A DNA stretch of 64,000 bases from Ulva prolifera (Eukaryota > Chlorophyta > Ulvophyceae > Ulvales > Ulvaceae). This document shows positions 12,957 through 25,700 of this stretch, one piece after another. The notes under the pieces were generated by a model, which saw only the letters and a program-made list of their open reading frames with translations, was not told the DNA's origin and ran no database searches. A program made the translations under genes and the position numbers. The stretch is taken from contig CM041197.1 of assembly GCA_023078555.1 (NCBI GenBank), forward strand, positions 8,092,842 to 8,156,841. The letters are read 5' to 3'. Numbering within the stretch: position 1 is the first letter of the stretch; every line of letters starts with the position of its first letter.

Positions 12957-13243
12957 TAGCTCTGGACAGGGTCCAATGGGTTGAGGACGGTATAAAAGCT
13001 ACCCCCTCCATCTCAGGAGGTCGTGGGTTCGATTCTGCGTGCGCTTTGGGGAATCGAAACGGCCGTACGTGACCGCCTCTCAGCACAGGAGGAGGCCCTG
13101 TGAGTTGCGCTTAGTCGTCTGAGGGGGGTTTCCAGGTGGTTTACTCCTTTGGTATATGTGCACATGGTTCATGGTCCCGTATCTTGGAGTTGTCCATGTC
13201 CAATAGGACACGGCTCAGTGAATCCAGATTAACTTTACTTGAC
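12957..13243 (+). mobile_element. Putative tRNA-derived SINE, longest copy
   Basis: A B-box-like GGTTCGATTCT at 13027-13037 and an A-box-like TAGCTCTGGAC at 12957-12967 precede the repeat body shared with 7303-7448 (body at 13085-13243). The head resembles a tRNA anticodon and T arm, with CCTCC/GGAGG pairing around 13006-13021. Only the shared body is certain. That the tRNA-like head belongs to the element is inferred. Confidence 0.45.
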
Positions 13244-14519
13244 ATAACACTCCTGAATTCAGCATCACACTTGACTGTTTGTTGCTTTTACCATCTAAGT
13301 TCAGTTGACTTGCATGTGCATTCAAGGTCATATGACGTATACCTATGATATATGATACCATACGCGATCTTCGACTTGAAGGCGAGATCCCCTTCGCGTG
13401 TGGCTGCCTCAGCTGAGCTCAGGTGTCCTGCAGGCAGTACATCTGAAGTTGGACTCTGATCTTGCGACAGTTGAGGTTCAGCAAGGCTGCCTGTGCACGT
13501 GCTGTGCCCACGTGTCCTCGAACGTATCCACGTATGCATGGGGTACGCTGTTGCGCTTGGCTACGCATGTTGGGCGCCACAAACCGATTCGATCGACTGA
13601 CACCCTCGTTATCATTGAGGCGTCAGCGTGCGGCCGTCTTCAAACGAAGCCCATCACCTGGGGTGTGGCATCGCGTGCGCGAGGAGGCAGCGACAGACAT
13701 ATGCCAATCACCCCCACCTGCACGTCATGAACGCTCCCTGTCCTTCCTGTGATTCATTTGATTCGTTTCATTGGACGGGCTCAGTGCAGATCGACCCGTG
13801 CTCCACGAAATACTGCCCGAAAGATCTTTGTTCTGTCACTTCCGCGTTGCGGAGAGCAGGTACAGGAAAACACTATGCAAGTTGCACAGAAAACATTGTG
13901 CGGGACAAAGGTCCTGGCATCTGGAGCATCTGGGTGCCGTCACTCTCCAGCGATCTCAAGAGTTTTTGTTGCGGCCACACAGGATCAGGAGTATTCTGGG
14001 ACAGGAAAGAGGTGTGACAGCTGCCGTCACTGTTTTGAAATTCGTTGTGGAACATGGCCTGTCATCGCCGTGCCAAGCTTCCGTGGGCAGGGCTAGAGTG
14101 ATGTCCAACAGATGCTGCTCAAGTGGGGACACTCGGACCACGACTTGACCAACACTGTTTGAAAGTTACAATTCAGTGCCATTGGTTTGTCTCCATGAAT
14201 GTTGCGCTGAATCATCAACGGTGGATGCCCGTGCATCATGTTGCTTCCTCCGAGCTGCATCGATCACTTGGCGCGACGTAGCCCTAGGCGTCCTTGCAGT
14301 ATCCATAACAAATTCATGTAGGGCACACTGTTATTAGCTGATTTGGCTCGCTGTCTCGCAATCAATCGCGTGCTTGTGGATGAAGTTGTGGCTGCCATCG
14401 ATAGGAAACAGTCATGTTGCATTGCCAAGCGATCCCTCGACACCAGCTCACACAGCATCGTCAATCCCTTGAGATGATGAATACTTAAATTTGATACATG
14501 AGCGTGCGTTTTTGTGCAG

Positions 14520-17218
14520 GTGCGTGCGGGCTGCTGTGTACGCAGAGGCACGGCCAAGGCACGTAGATGCTGTGGCCCAGCAAGCACCGGAGACAGTGGA
14601 GCACAAAGTGAACGATTTCAAGACGCGCGTCATTCAAACATTTTTCGATGCCTTCAACGAGCGGGATCATTGGCGGATGGCCGAATGCGTGGCCGACGAT
14701 TGCGAGCATTGCAACCTGGCGTACCCATCACCATTTCGCGGCAAAACTGCCGTTGTGGACTTTTATAAAGACTTTATGAAGGTTGTCCCCGAGCATGCCA
14801 AATTCGAGATTGAGGACACAACCGGCGGTGGCGAGTCGCGTAACATTGGCGTCATCTGGTGTGGTCCTGCCATGCGTCCCGTTCCACGCGCAGCGAGTGT
14901 GTAGCAATCGAAGAAGCAGTATCACAGACACAAATCTCCAGAATTATTACATCCTTGGACTCCACTTCCAACTGGCTGCCATGAGCACGCTTCAGCTCTG
15001 CATTGTGCAGCAAGTAGTCTGCCTGCAGCCGATGGCCCTGCTGCTACCACTCGACCTGTCCCATTCACACTCCCGATCCCAGGCAATCAGCAGGCCTGGC
15101 TCTGGCTACCTTGCCCTGTGCGGCGATGCTCGGCTCCATCTGCTGTGCAGCTGCTGCACGTATATCCCACACGAGCATGCTCGTCCCACCACAGCATCAG
15201 TGCCCGAGCCATCATTTGCCATCATTAACATGTACAGTGTCCACATCTACGGCTTTTGCTGCTTCTGCACGCCGTACACCCTCATTTTCTGCTGGCGGAC
15301 CTGCTAGAAACCTAGCTGATGGTATCCACAGCAGATCTTCAGACCACAACACATGTACAGCACAAAAAGTGTCTGTCCACGGTTCACAATCAGCTTAAAC
15401 TTCCAGCAACACCGCATCCATACATGCAGGCACCTGCAGCTCCATGGCACAGTCGTGCCCAACTCCACCGGCGTCTCCTTCTTCCGCCTCGACGACACAA
15501 ATCGCATCTGCTACGTGCGTGAGTCCCCAGAGCACTTTGCGAAGATCGCAGACCTCGCGATCCCCTCTCTCGCGGTCCTCTCGCCGCTCGTCGAGCTCGC
15601 GCAGCCCCTCCTCCGCCGCCCCGGCGACAACGCTGCGACGCCTCTCTACTCCTCTCAGGCTGCCCCCGGCCACAACCCCTCCTACAGCGACCCCGGCGCC
15701 CCCCATAGCCACTACTCCACGAGCCAGCAGAACCAACCGCCAGCCTTGTTCCCGGACCCAATGGCGATCGTCGCTCAAGCCGGGCAGATCGCATCGCAGC
15801 ACCTGTCCAACTGGACGCAGGGCGCCGCGCCGCAGCAGCCGCCATCGCCCAGCCGAGCACGCCCGGTGGCCCCTGCTGCGCGCACACCCCCAACAGCTCA
15901 GCACACAGCAGCCGATGACGGCATGCAGCTGACCATCGCGCAGGTCCGGGAGCAGATGAGCGGCGCCGCGGTTGCAAAGGCCGCGCCGCGGCAGCACCCG
16001 TTCACACGGGCTGTGTTCGCCGCGGAGCCCCGCTCGCGCAGCCCCTCCATGCGCCCGCTCGCATCAACCCCTGACGACTCTCGTCCTGCGGCGGCGGGAG
16101 CGCCGGCAGAGGAGCCGGCGGCACGCGACCCTGCATCCGGCGCGGCGGAGTTTGACCGTCTGTCGGGCGTGTGGCAGAAGGACCGCGCGGCATCCGACAA
16201 CGACGCGTATGCGCGCTGCCTCGATCTGATGGGAGTCGGCGGGCTGCAGAAGACGACCGCACTCGGCATCGAGGGCATGGAGGTGAAGGCGTCCGCGGAC
16301 GCGGGTGTCTTTGAGGTGTTCTACCTCACCCCCGTCCCATTCTACAAGGTGAAGGAGGCCTTCCGGCTCGACGGGGAGACGCGCATCGGGCGGCGGGACC
16401 TGCGCAGCGGGCAGCAGCGCGGCCGCGCGGCGCGCGACGGCGCGCGCGCGATCGTCGACGTGTCGTGGGGGGAGCCCTACGGTGGCACCGGCCACGAGGA
16501 GTACTGGCTGGACGACGAGGGGCGGCTGTGCGCGCAGAGCACCGTCACTGTTGGGGGGAGTAGCTCGACCACGCTGCAGGTGCGGCCTGCCTGTTTTGGT
16601 TTCTTTTCTTTGCGGCCGTAGCCCTGTCACATCGTCGGTGTTGCCGCTTGCGCCAGTGCGTGTGGATGCATGTGCCGTATGCACGAGGCCCAGCCGCGCC
16701 CGGCGCAGATGCTCGCGGCAGTACCTCTGCTCCTGTGTTGTCCGCGATGCACAGTGCCGCCGCCATCGCGTTTCGTACGCCGAGGGCGCGCTGCGGCTGC
16801 TCTGATTCCATGTGCACGCGTCCCACACCACCGCCGCCGCCGCGGGTCCTGGCGCTGGCTGTGGCAATCCAGTGGTATGACCGCTACGTCACTTTGCCCT
16901 TGCACATTGTATCATTGTCGCATCACAGGCGCGGCTAGCCCCTGTCCGGCTCCCCTCTGCTGTGTTGCGTAGGGGGGTCATGTGCAAGGGCACAGGCACA
17001 GTGGCACATTGTGAGCGGATCGCATGTGCGGTTCCATGCGTAAGCACGTGCTGAGTCGACCGACAGATTCTGGAGCTATGCATATGTGCGTGCAGGTGTA
17101 CCGCCGCCAGAGCTCGGCCGCCGTGGACAGCCGGTACTACGCTCCGCAGCGCAGCATCCCCTTCGGCGTCGACGCCAACAAGCTCTCTGACTCCTTCCTT
17201 GGGGACTTTCTCAAGTAG
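14520..17218 (+). CDS. NTF2-like (SnoaL) plus lipocalin-like two-domain protein, probably plastid
   Basis: Exons 14520-14858, 15430-16579 and 17096-17218 join in frame (phases 2 and 0), giving about 537 residues plus a missing N-terminus. The first domain is an NTF2-like cone fold: TRVIQTFFDAFNERDHWRMA and FRGKTAVVDFYKDFM, with the strand ending NIGVIW-HLQLHG rebuilt across intron 1. A Pro/Ser/Ala-rich linker of roughly 170 residues follows. The second domain starts FDRLSGVWQKDRAASDN and includes RRDLRSGQQRGRA and WGEPYGGTGHEEYWLDD, ending with the strand VYRRQ. From memory, this second segment resembles plant and algal plastid proteins of lipocalin type. No ligand or reaction can be named. 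The first resolved exon begins at an intron acceptor (TTTTTGTGCAG), so an upstream exon, possibly with a transit peptide, is missing. Confidence 0.8.
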
Positions 17219-19737
17219 GCATGCAGCAGCCACACGTGATACTTTTGCTGGCCGCAAGGGGGCATCCTGCGTCCTCGTGTGTTCTTCGAATAAAGTTACA
17301 CATACCGGGCCATTGTATGGCAAAGCAAACAAACACATCAGGCCAACCAACTGATCAGCTGCCACACAAGCAACCAGCAAAGCTCACCTGTGTTCTTCGG
17401 GGACCACCTGACCGGAGGAGATGAAGACCACCTGACCGGATGACCGCCTTATCGGGTGCTGCATGCGTCAACGCCTGACAAGGACCACCTGATCAGAGGA
17501 GCTGTGCGAGTCGTGAGGTTTGATGTTGTTGTTGCACACAGCAGAGGCAGGCGCACTCGGATGCCTGTGAACCGTGATGAGAATGACGGTGATGAGGTTG
17601 GGAATATATTCAAGCACTGGTGGCTCACAGCGAGAGAATGTGAGGGCTTCGATGCGGGGGTGGCCAGGCCATTGCTTGTCGTGTGTACAGAGTGGTCAGG
17701 CCGACGCCTGCACGCCAGAGATGTGAGCAAAGATGAGACGTTGCCGTACATGCTGTCAAAGCTGTTCCGTCCATCGAGCATGTCTGTAATTGGAGATTGC
17801 AGGAGAGGGTCTGGACCTGGATGCCGGCATTGCTGGGTGTGATGTCTGACTAGGTGATTTGAAAGTGTCCGATTGACAGCCTGGTCTGATTGTTGTGCTC
17901 TGAGCCGCTGCAGTGGCTGGCCTGCCCATGGCATACCACAATGAGGCTTCAATGCACAAGGTTGTGCCGGTGCCAGCGCTGCGTGCTTGTGCCTGTTCTC
18001 ATTGTGCGATGTATGCATAACTGAACTCGGACGCCGCACAGCATGATTGGTTGTTCTCGTCGAGCTACACAATAAGATTCAGCCATGACATACATTGGTT
18101 CTGGCACGTGCAGTCAAGACGGGCGTGGCACACAGGTTCGACACCGCCGTGGCTCATATAGCCCAGCATTTAGATGTTGATAATAACTGATGGCCTGCAG
18201 ACTCCTTGAAACTAGCTCCCAGACACATCTGGCTGCGGTGTGTTGCAGGGACAAAGTCGGTGGAGCAGGGAACACCATCTAGATCGAATGTGGCGTGACA
18301 GCCTAGGCTTTGTGAACTGTAGCCCAGGCGTTGTGCTATGCAACCTCACACACCAGGCTAACGCAATGCAGACCACCATCGCTCATGGCCTACAACACCA
18401 GGTGCTGCGGGCGACACCAACATTCAGCATGCCTGTGCGAATATTTGGGGGCTGAGTGACACTGTGCAGCTTAAAGACTGCTTCTGCTAGTAAAACCACC
18501 ATGCAGCATGACTGTTCTGACCGTCGATGTCCTAGGATAGCTGAAGAAGCGGGTCGCGAGAGCAGCGACGACAATCACCACTGCTTGCGCATTAATGGGA
18601 AGCTATGATTCTTTGCATGGACGGAACACCATGATGCGGGGCTTGGCACCATCCTTGCTGCCTCGCTAGCGTCCAGCAAGCTAATGACCAGCCCACAGGC
18701 GCGAGCAACGCCGTCACGAACACCAAAGCCATACATGTACAATGTGTGGATTCTGGTGTCACTGGTGCATAACTTCCAGGGGACTTCAAGGGCACACACA
18801 CACACTGCCATTGTTCCCGTACGGGGTGTTGTCTAATGCTGATGCTGTGTCAAAGAGGCCACACGCAGGCATCTGCCTGTGACCACCTATCTCGAGATAC
18901 GAGTTTGTGTAGGAGTTCCTGTAGAGACCCCTTTGGAGATGCACAGGACGGATTTGCCCTGCGTGCGTCCAGGAGCGCACGTAGATCATCACCTCTACAA
19001 TCAAAAAAGTTCTATGTAACCGAACATATGTAGATGTTTCTGCCGATCGAGCAGCTGTATCTCCGTCAGTTAACGGCAATTCAACATGAATGTGTGCCAA
19101 AGTGCAGACGGCAGCGTCGTGTGAACATGGTGCTGCCGTCTGCTCTTTGGCTGGGCGGATGTGACATGATCACTCGAGACTCGCGCATGTTGCTGTATCA
19201 GCACGTATACACTGTCCAAGTCCTGGACATCAGATCGAGACATGGCAAGCCCGCTGCTAGCATATAGCGACGTCAATGCATGCCAACAGGTTCGCAAGGC
19301 GCGCGCGGGAAAGCAAAACACTCTCAAATTGGCATAAGGTGGGGACACCGACCTACTGACACACCCTGAATAGCATGATGGCAACGTTTGCAAGTCGAGA
19401 TTCGTTTTCCCTTTGGCTACGTAGCTCCCTCAAATTCACACTCGCTGAGCCAGCAACATGGCTGACGCTCCTGGTCCTACGATCTCCCTACGCCCTGGGG
19501 GGGGCAGGCGCAACAACCCATTCACAGCCTTTTCGCAAGGAGCTGGTGTGAAAGCTGCCGTGCCGCAGAAGGTGATTTCTTTTGCTCCTGCTCTGTGGTG
19601 ATCAGCGCGGTCTTGCGTGTGGAAGTGATGAATGGTCGCGATTCAAGGCAAATGCCGTTTTTGTTTGGGATCCCTGCTTGTCCGCGAGCCTCGTGGGACT
19701 CAGTGTTGCGCATTTAACGAGCCGTCGGGATGCGCAG
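17219..19737. other. Intergenic region
   Basis: This begins after the NTF2-like stop codon and holds the 100-base element at 17289. Reading frames at 17449-18072 and elsewhere show no family resemblance. The true first exon of eIF4G may lie here but I could not identify it. Confidence 0.45.
17278..17399. mobile_element. 100-base mini-element with 11-base target-site duplication
   Basis: The element (17289-17388) is flanked by the direct repeat TGTGTTCTTCG at 17278-17288 and 17389-17399. It matches 55124-55222, sharing CACATA.CGG.CCAT, TATGGCAAAGCA and GCCACACAAGCA in the same order. Confidence 0.8.
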
Positions 19738-22700
19738 GCCCTCGCTGCATCTGGTACACCACACTCGACCACGGTGGACGAACGGAAGAAAGAGCTGGGT
19801 GTAGATATCTTGAAGTACTCGAAGGACTTCATGTATCAATTTGCAGAGGTGCGACTTTTGGCAGAGGAAGTTCAGCGTTCAGCTCCGGCGTGGTCTTGAC
19901 TGCGTGGTACAAAAAATGCCTTGCCCTGGAACGAAAGTACGCTATTGCTATTGTGTCAATGTGTCAGGCCATCTTAAGGCCGGTCGTACTTAAATACCTG
20001 TGAAGCGCTCTCGGCTAACGCTGTGTCAATGGCTGCCGATGGACCAGGGCTTGTACATCGTGATGGCACCGTCACCTTGATCTGTGGCTTGCACACCTAC
20101 CAAATCGATTTGATTCGAGGTTCTCCTGGGCCCATCAGCTATTCAGCTCTTGCATTTGCCCCTGTCGTGGTCATCCTGGCTCGATGGACACATATTTGTA
20201 ACAGAGCATATGATTGCAGAGGAACACTCGTGCTCCATCAGGCCTTGAAGTTGTGAAAGGACTGGTCATCGATGACGTAACGAGTAAAACGGTATGCTGC
20301 CACCCTTCAAACAGCCGCACATTCAGAGATGCCTGTCAACGATCGCCACCAATTATTAGTGTGCTCGTGCCGGCTGTGCTGGCCATCATGGCGCATTCAG
20401 CACGACACTGGAGTCCTCCTGCGTGGTGTCGAGTGGTGGCTCCTTGTGATCTGCCAGTCGCATGCTGTGAGCTGAGTAGTGTGCAGCTGGTGCAAGATTC
20501 CTCAGCAGATCAGCACGAAGCAGGTTAAATAGCTGAGCCACTTACGCACTGAAGGATGCAGTCCCACCGCCGGGCTGCATCCTTCTTATCGCACAACTGT
20601 AGCCAGGATAATCCAGCCAGACCAGGGCATTTTCCACACCAGTCCACCACCAACCTTCACACCAGTCTTTGACACCATCCCCAGGACGCGTCCCCAGACA
20701 CCCCCGGACAGAGGCACCGCCGTGTGCAGATCGGCACCGGCGCCCCCAAAGCACCCGAGAAGGAGAACAACAGCTGGCGCTCCACCGCGGCGCCGGGTGC
20801 CGCGGGCGGCGGCGGCGCAGCGGCGCACGCCGGCGGCGCCGCCGCCCGCGCGGCCGCCGCCGCCGCCGCGGCCAACCCGCGCGGCCCCCCACCCCCTGAG
20901 GCCTCCATCATCCAGAAGGCCGAAGATATCGGCCGGCAGAAGTGGGCCCCCGTGAAGGGCCTCACGAGCAATGCTCAGGCGCAGCAGAAGCTGCGCGGGC
21001 TGCTCAACAAGCTCACCCCGGACAACTTTGACCGCCTCACGCCGCAGGTTCTGTCGATCATGGCGGTGTCGCGCGAGGTGCTGCGCGCGTGCATCCCGCT
21101 GCTGTTTGAGAAGGCCGTCGTCGAGCCGACGTTCTGCGCGCTGTACGCCGACCTCTCCTCCGTGCTCTCCACCTCCCTCGCAGACTACGACTTCGGCTCC
21201 GAGAACGGGAAGCCCGTCGCCTTCCGCCGCGAGCTCCTCAACACCTGCCAGGTGCCGTCCCCCCGCCTCCCCCGGCAGCCGCTTGCACCCTGTGATTCCT
21301 GTTTGCTTCTCTGTATGTATGGCAGTGTCAACAACACATGTGGTGCCGGCACCGAGGTAATGGGCAGGCATTCCGGCATGTTGGCATGCATGCATATTGG
21401 GGGATCCGAACATGCCGGGGTTCATGCCGGCATGTCGGGGATGATGAGCAGCAGGCATCCCGGCATGTCGGCATGCCTCGTTGTCCCCGGCCATGTCCAA
21501 TGTGTCACTGGTAAGGCTGGTCCTGAGGGGTACATTGGGTTCCATATACCGGTATGTATTCTTGTGCCCTGGGAATAAAGTATAGGATACAGGTACAATG
21601 AACATTTTCGATTATAGAGACGCAACAAAAACTCGGATCACAAACAGAATTCGGTGGTTGGAAGACCCTTGTTCTTGTTGTTCCTAGAGCTGTCAATAAT
21701 TGCCATTTTTTACAAATGGGCGCTGTTTAGACATCAATTGTTGTTTTGGTTCAGAGTGGAAAACCATTCAGTGCCTTCATCACTTTCCAGAATCGATTCG
21801 AATTCGCTCACAAGTTTCAGAGCAACATGAAAACATCTTTGCAATCTACATGTACATTAGTTACGCCTGTAAAAGTCACTGATTTGACGGCGATGTGTGT
21901 GATGGCCAAGAGACATTATTCGCAGCACCTATTCACGGCCCGTTCACAACCCTTTCGCAGGCCGCACACAGCCTGTTCCCTTGTTTTTGTTCTACAGTGT
22001 TAAGCGTTGTTGCAGATATGCATGCTTACTTCCTGGGCATGTCAATTGAAGAAAGCCGTAGTCATGTTCTGGCTCGCTCGAGGGACAAGGCATTCCTTGC
22101 AGCAGTACGTAAACGTATCGGGATAATTGCAGTACATATATGCATACTGAGAATATGGCAAGATATCTTCATCCGACCTGTGCGTGTCGGACCCTCAGCT
22201 CGCTCTGGACAGCGCACCATACGATCGATGTTACTGGCGGTAACATCGTTCTGTGCATGGACACACCACCCAGAGACACATACAGGACAGGACATCATCC
22301 ATTACAATTGATGCACGAGGGCTCAGCTGACTAGCACGGATGTTAATCAAGCCTGATGTCATAGTAACGAATCGAGTCGCCTCAAGTACAGATCTACAGT
22401 TTTTTTAAGCACTCCATAGTCCCACTAAACCCCCGCTGCTGCGGGGAATACTATTCTGCAAAGGTATATCGCAGCCCGAATATACCCCTCTACAGGGTAT
22501 ACCGACATATCGAGGTTATACCCCTTATTCTGTTGATTTTGAACTGATACCGGTGTGGATACCCTAGACCCATATACCGATAAAAACCTTTATACCGGTG
22601 TACGCCAGGCCTAGTCACTGGCAACTCGATGTCTGTGTGCATGCTGCTCAATGCTCTGGTCTCCCGGTGTGTTCCATCAGCCCCATCCATGGAACTTCGG

Positions 22701-25700
22701 GAGCTCCGGAGTCTCATTCCACGTTCGTCAAGCTGCATGTTTTTGCACCTGTGTGGTGGTACGAAGTCTCCCTGTTGTCGTTCTGTGCGGTGCCACTGCG
22801 AATGTGTGGATCCGCAGAGGCAGCGCACTCCATGATGTGCGCCCGGGGGCTTGACACGTGACAGGGGAGCCGTGTGGGACTGCAGGATGAGTTTGAGGGG
22901 ATGCAGCAGCAGCGCGAGAAGCTGGCCGAGGCGGCGGGACAGGCCGCCGCGGAGCAGGAGTACGAGCGGCGCAAGCTCAAGATGCGGCAGCTCGGCACGC
23001 TGCGCCTCATCGCGGAGCTCTTCAACCGCGACCTCCTGACGCACAGCGTCATGCGCATCGTGATGATGGACATGCTCGATCGCTGCCGCTCCTCCGCGGG
23101 CGCGTACGACGTGCCACTCATCGAGTGCCTCGTGCAGGTGGGCCCTCCGCCACACCCCCCCTCTTGTTGGTGCTGAGATTGCATACGCCCGGAGCGTATG
23201 AACACACCTACAGCGTTGATGGGGCGGTCTGCGTCGAAATCGTGAGCGAATCGTGAATCGAATCAGGGACAGTGTGTAGATCCGTGGATCGCTGCTTTTG
23301 GTTGCACTGCCTGCTGGGATGATGATCGGGTGCTCCGCTGTGCCCTGACCCGAGTCCTTGTGGTTTGTACCGTTCGTGCTGCCGCAGCCCAGCCTCTGTC
23401 AGTTGCGCGGGGCTCGCATCGGTTCCGGTGTGTGGTGATGATTTCCTTGGCATTGAGCTGGATTTGTATCACGCCGTGACATGCCAGACGCGGGAATGTG
23501 GCGTGGCGTGGCGGGTGACCACCTGAAGCGGCGGCGGCGGCCTCTGGGCAGGCCCGCGGGACCCTGTGCGGCAACTGAGCCCTGCGACTCACAAACATGC
23601 ACACTTCCTCCCACTCTTTCCCCTCCTCTCTGTTTCGACGCACTCTGCCGGCGGCTCGGTGTCGGGAGGCGTGCATGTGGGTGCGTGTGCAGCGTTTTCA
23701 GGGATGCCACCCCAAAAATAGACCTGGATATTCGGAATTGTTCCATGTGATCGGGCCCGATGACCCAACAGTGGTGAATGTGGGTGCGTGTGCAGGCGCT
23801 GACGATCGCGGGCGAGAAGATGTCCAAGACGGAGAAGATCGCCAAGAGCCTGGACCAGGTGGTGAAGAAGCTCGGCGTGTGGTCCAATGACCCCAACCTT
23901 GAGGCCCGCATCCGGTTCAAAATCAAAGACCTCCAGGCACGCCCCGACCCTCCCCCGTTGCGTCTCCTGTCCCCCTGCGGACAAATGACTTGCCGCGCAC
24001 GCACACTGGACCACGAGGCCCCCTGGGCTCGCGACGCTTGATCCGTGGTGCTTCCGGTCGCTCCCACATCCAGTGGATTATCCGATCGCGCAGGGACGTG
24101 TGTTCCCCGCAGGCCGCATGCGCCGCACGCGCCGCAGCTTGTGGGGATAGCTGCAATACTGCGGGTCTCGGCTGTCTGTCTTGGGGTCCGCTAATCCCTC
24201 CGCTCCGTGCCGTTCTGAAGCGGCGTTCTGAAGTGGCGCTCTGAAGCGGCGTGCTGAAGTGCCGTGCTGAATCGCCGTGCTGAAGTGGCGGCGCCGCTCG
24301 CGTGCCGCCATGCAGACGAGAGGTGGGCCGCGCTGATCGCGTGCGGCTGAGCGGGTTGTGCGCGCGTGCAGGACCAGATCGCGGCCGGGTGGCGCGCGCG
24401 GCACGAGAACACCGTCAAGAAGACGGAGGAGATCCGCCGCGAGGCGCACCAGGAGCTCGGCATCGTGCAGCCGCAGTTCCCGGCGTTCCTGCCCAACCTC
24501 AACCTCGGCGCCGCTGCCGCGAAACCTGACCCCCGGGTGCGCTCTTCTCTGCTTTAAACCCCCCTGTCGGGGTATCGTCGACCAGTTGTTCTGCCTCCCC
24601 TCCCCCCTTTTCCACTGGGCGAGCGGTGTTTGATTCGGTCATGCGTGGTTTCGCCTGTGTGTGATTGCGTGCAATTGAGTCTGTATGTGATCAGGCTGAG
24701 AGCATGCTATTGACATGATGTGCGGCAAGATTTGGAGACAGACCACAAGCGTGGCCGATGTGGTCTGGATTAGTAGCGTGCTGCGCCGTGCTGGGGCCGG
24801 CGCTGGAGCAGTTGGTGACGCTGATCTGTACGCACTCCTCGTCGCCGGCCGCGCTGCTGGCCGCGTGATCCCCCAGACCCTGCGGGGCTGCTCGTTAGCG
24901 AGGACAGGGCGGTCAAGCCGCGCTCCAAAAACCCCCGCAGTGCGTATGCAGCCTTGTGCCGCGTCAGCGTAGCGACGTGTCTTCCCGGGCGCGCGTCTGA
25001 TGGCGCGTATTGCATGACGTGTATTGCACGGCGGGTGTCTGATGGTGCGCGTCTCGCGGCGGTGCAGGTGCAACAGAGCCTCCCCACGGAGGAGCTGTAT
25101 GGCATGCCGATCCCGGAGAGCATGAAGGACGACGCACTGCGGCCCGACGACGCCGACGCCGCGAAGGACTCGAGTGCCCCCCGCGGCACCATGGCCGACG
25201 ACGCCGTCCGCAAGAAGGCCCACGGCACCTTCCAGGAGGTGCGCGCCCCCGGCCACGGCCATGGCCAATGCGCGCGCACGGCACCCTGTACATGGGCCGC
25301 TGGGCGGCCTCCAGGGTGGCTTCCCGGGCGGCCCAGGCCCAGCTTCATTCATGGGGGACCCCCAGGCGTTGTGCATGGCTCCATGTGCCCTGCCTGGTGC
25401 CCGGTGTCGTGTTTGCACAATGCATGCTGTGCTCACGCTGATGCTACGTGCTTTGCGTGTGCATGCTGGTGCATACCCGACGCGCGCAGGCGGTGCGCGA
25501 GCATCATCCGTTTTGCTCGGCGGGCCACGAGCCGTGAGCTGTTGCGTGCCGGCCGTGAATTGTGACGGTGGCGGTGCAGTTCCTGTCGATCCGCGACTTC
25601 GAGGAGGCGGAGCAGTGCATGCGGGAGATGCTGCTGGACACGCGCCAGGAGGCGCTCGTCGTCGAGACGGCGCTGAACGACAGCTACGACCTGCAGAAGG

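Larger units (their letters stand above)
11251..14519. other. Intergenic region with repeats
   Basis: This lies between the 5' end of VPS11 and the first resolved exon of the next gene, so it should hold divergent promoters and probably an unseen first exon of each. Two copies of the SINE-like family are present. I could not identify other coding sequence, a TATA box or a start codon for the NTF2-like gene. Confidence 0.5.

Noticed and set aside
13006-13045. Possible tRNA gene around the B-box-like GGTTCGATTCT
   Set aside because: No acceptor stem or proper D arm can be drawn. It is better read as the head of a SINE.
20586-21605. Long minus-strand frame of 339 codons opposite eIF4G exon 3
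   Set aside because: It is antisense to well-supported MIF4G coding sequence and arises from GC-rich codon bias. It shows no family motif.
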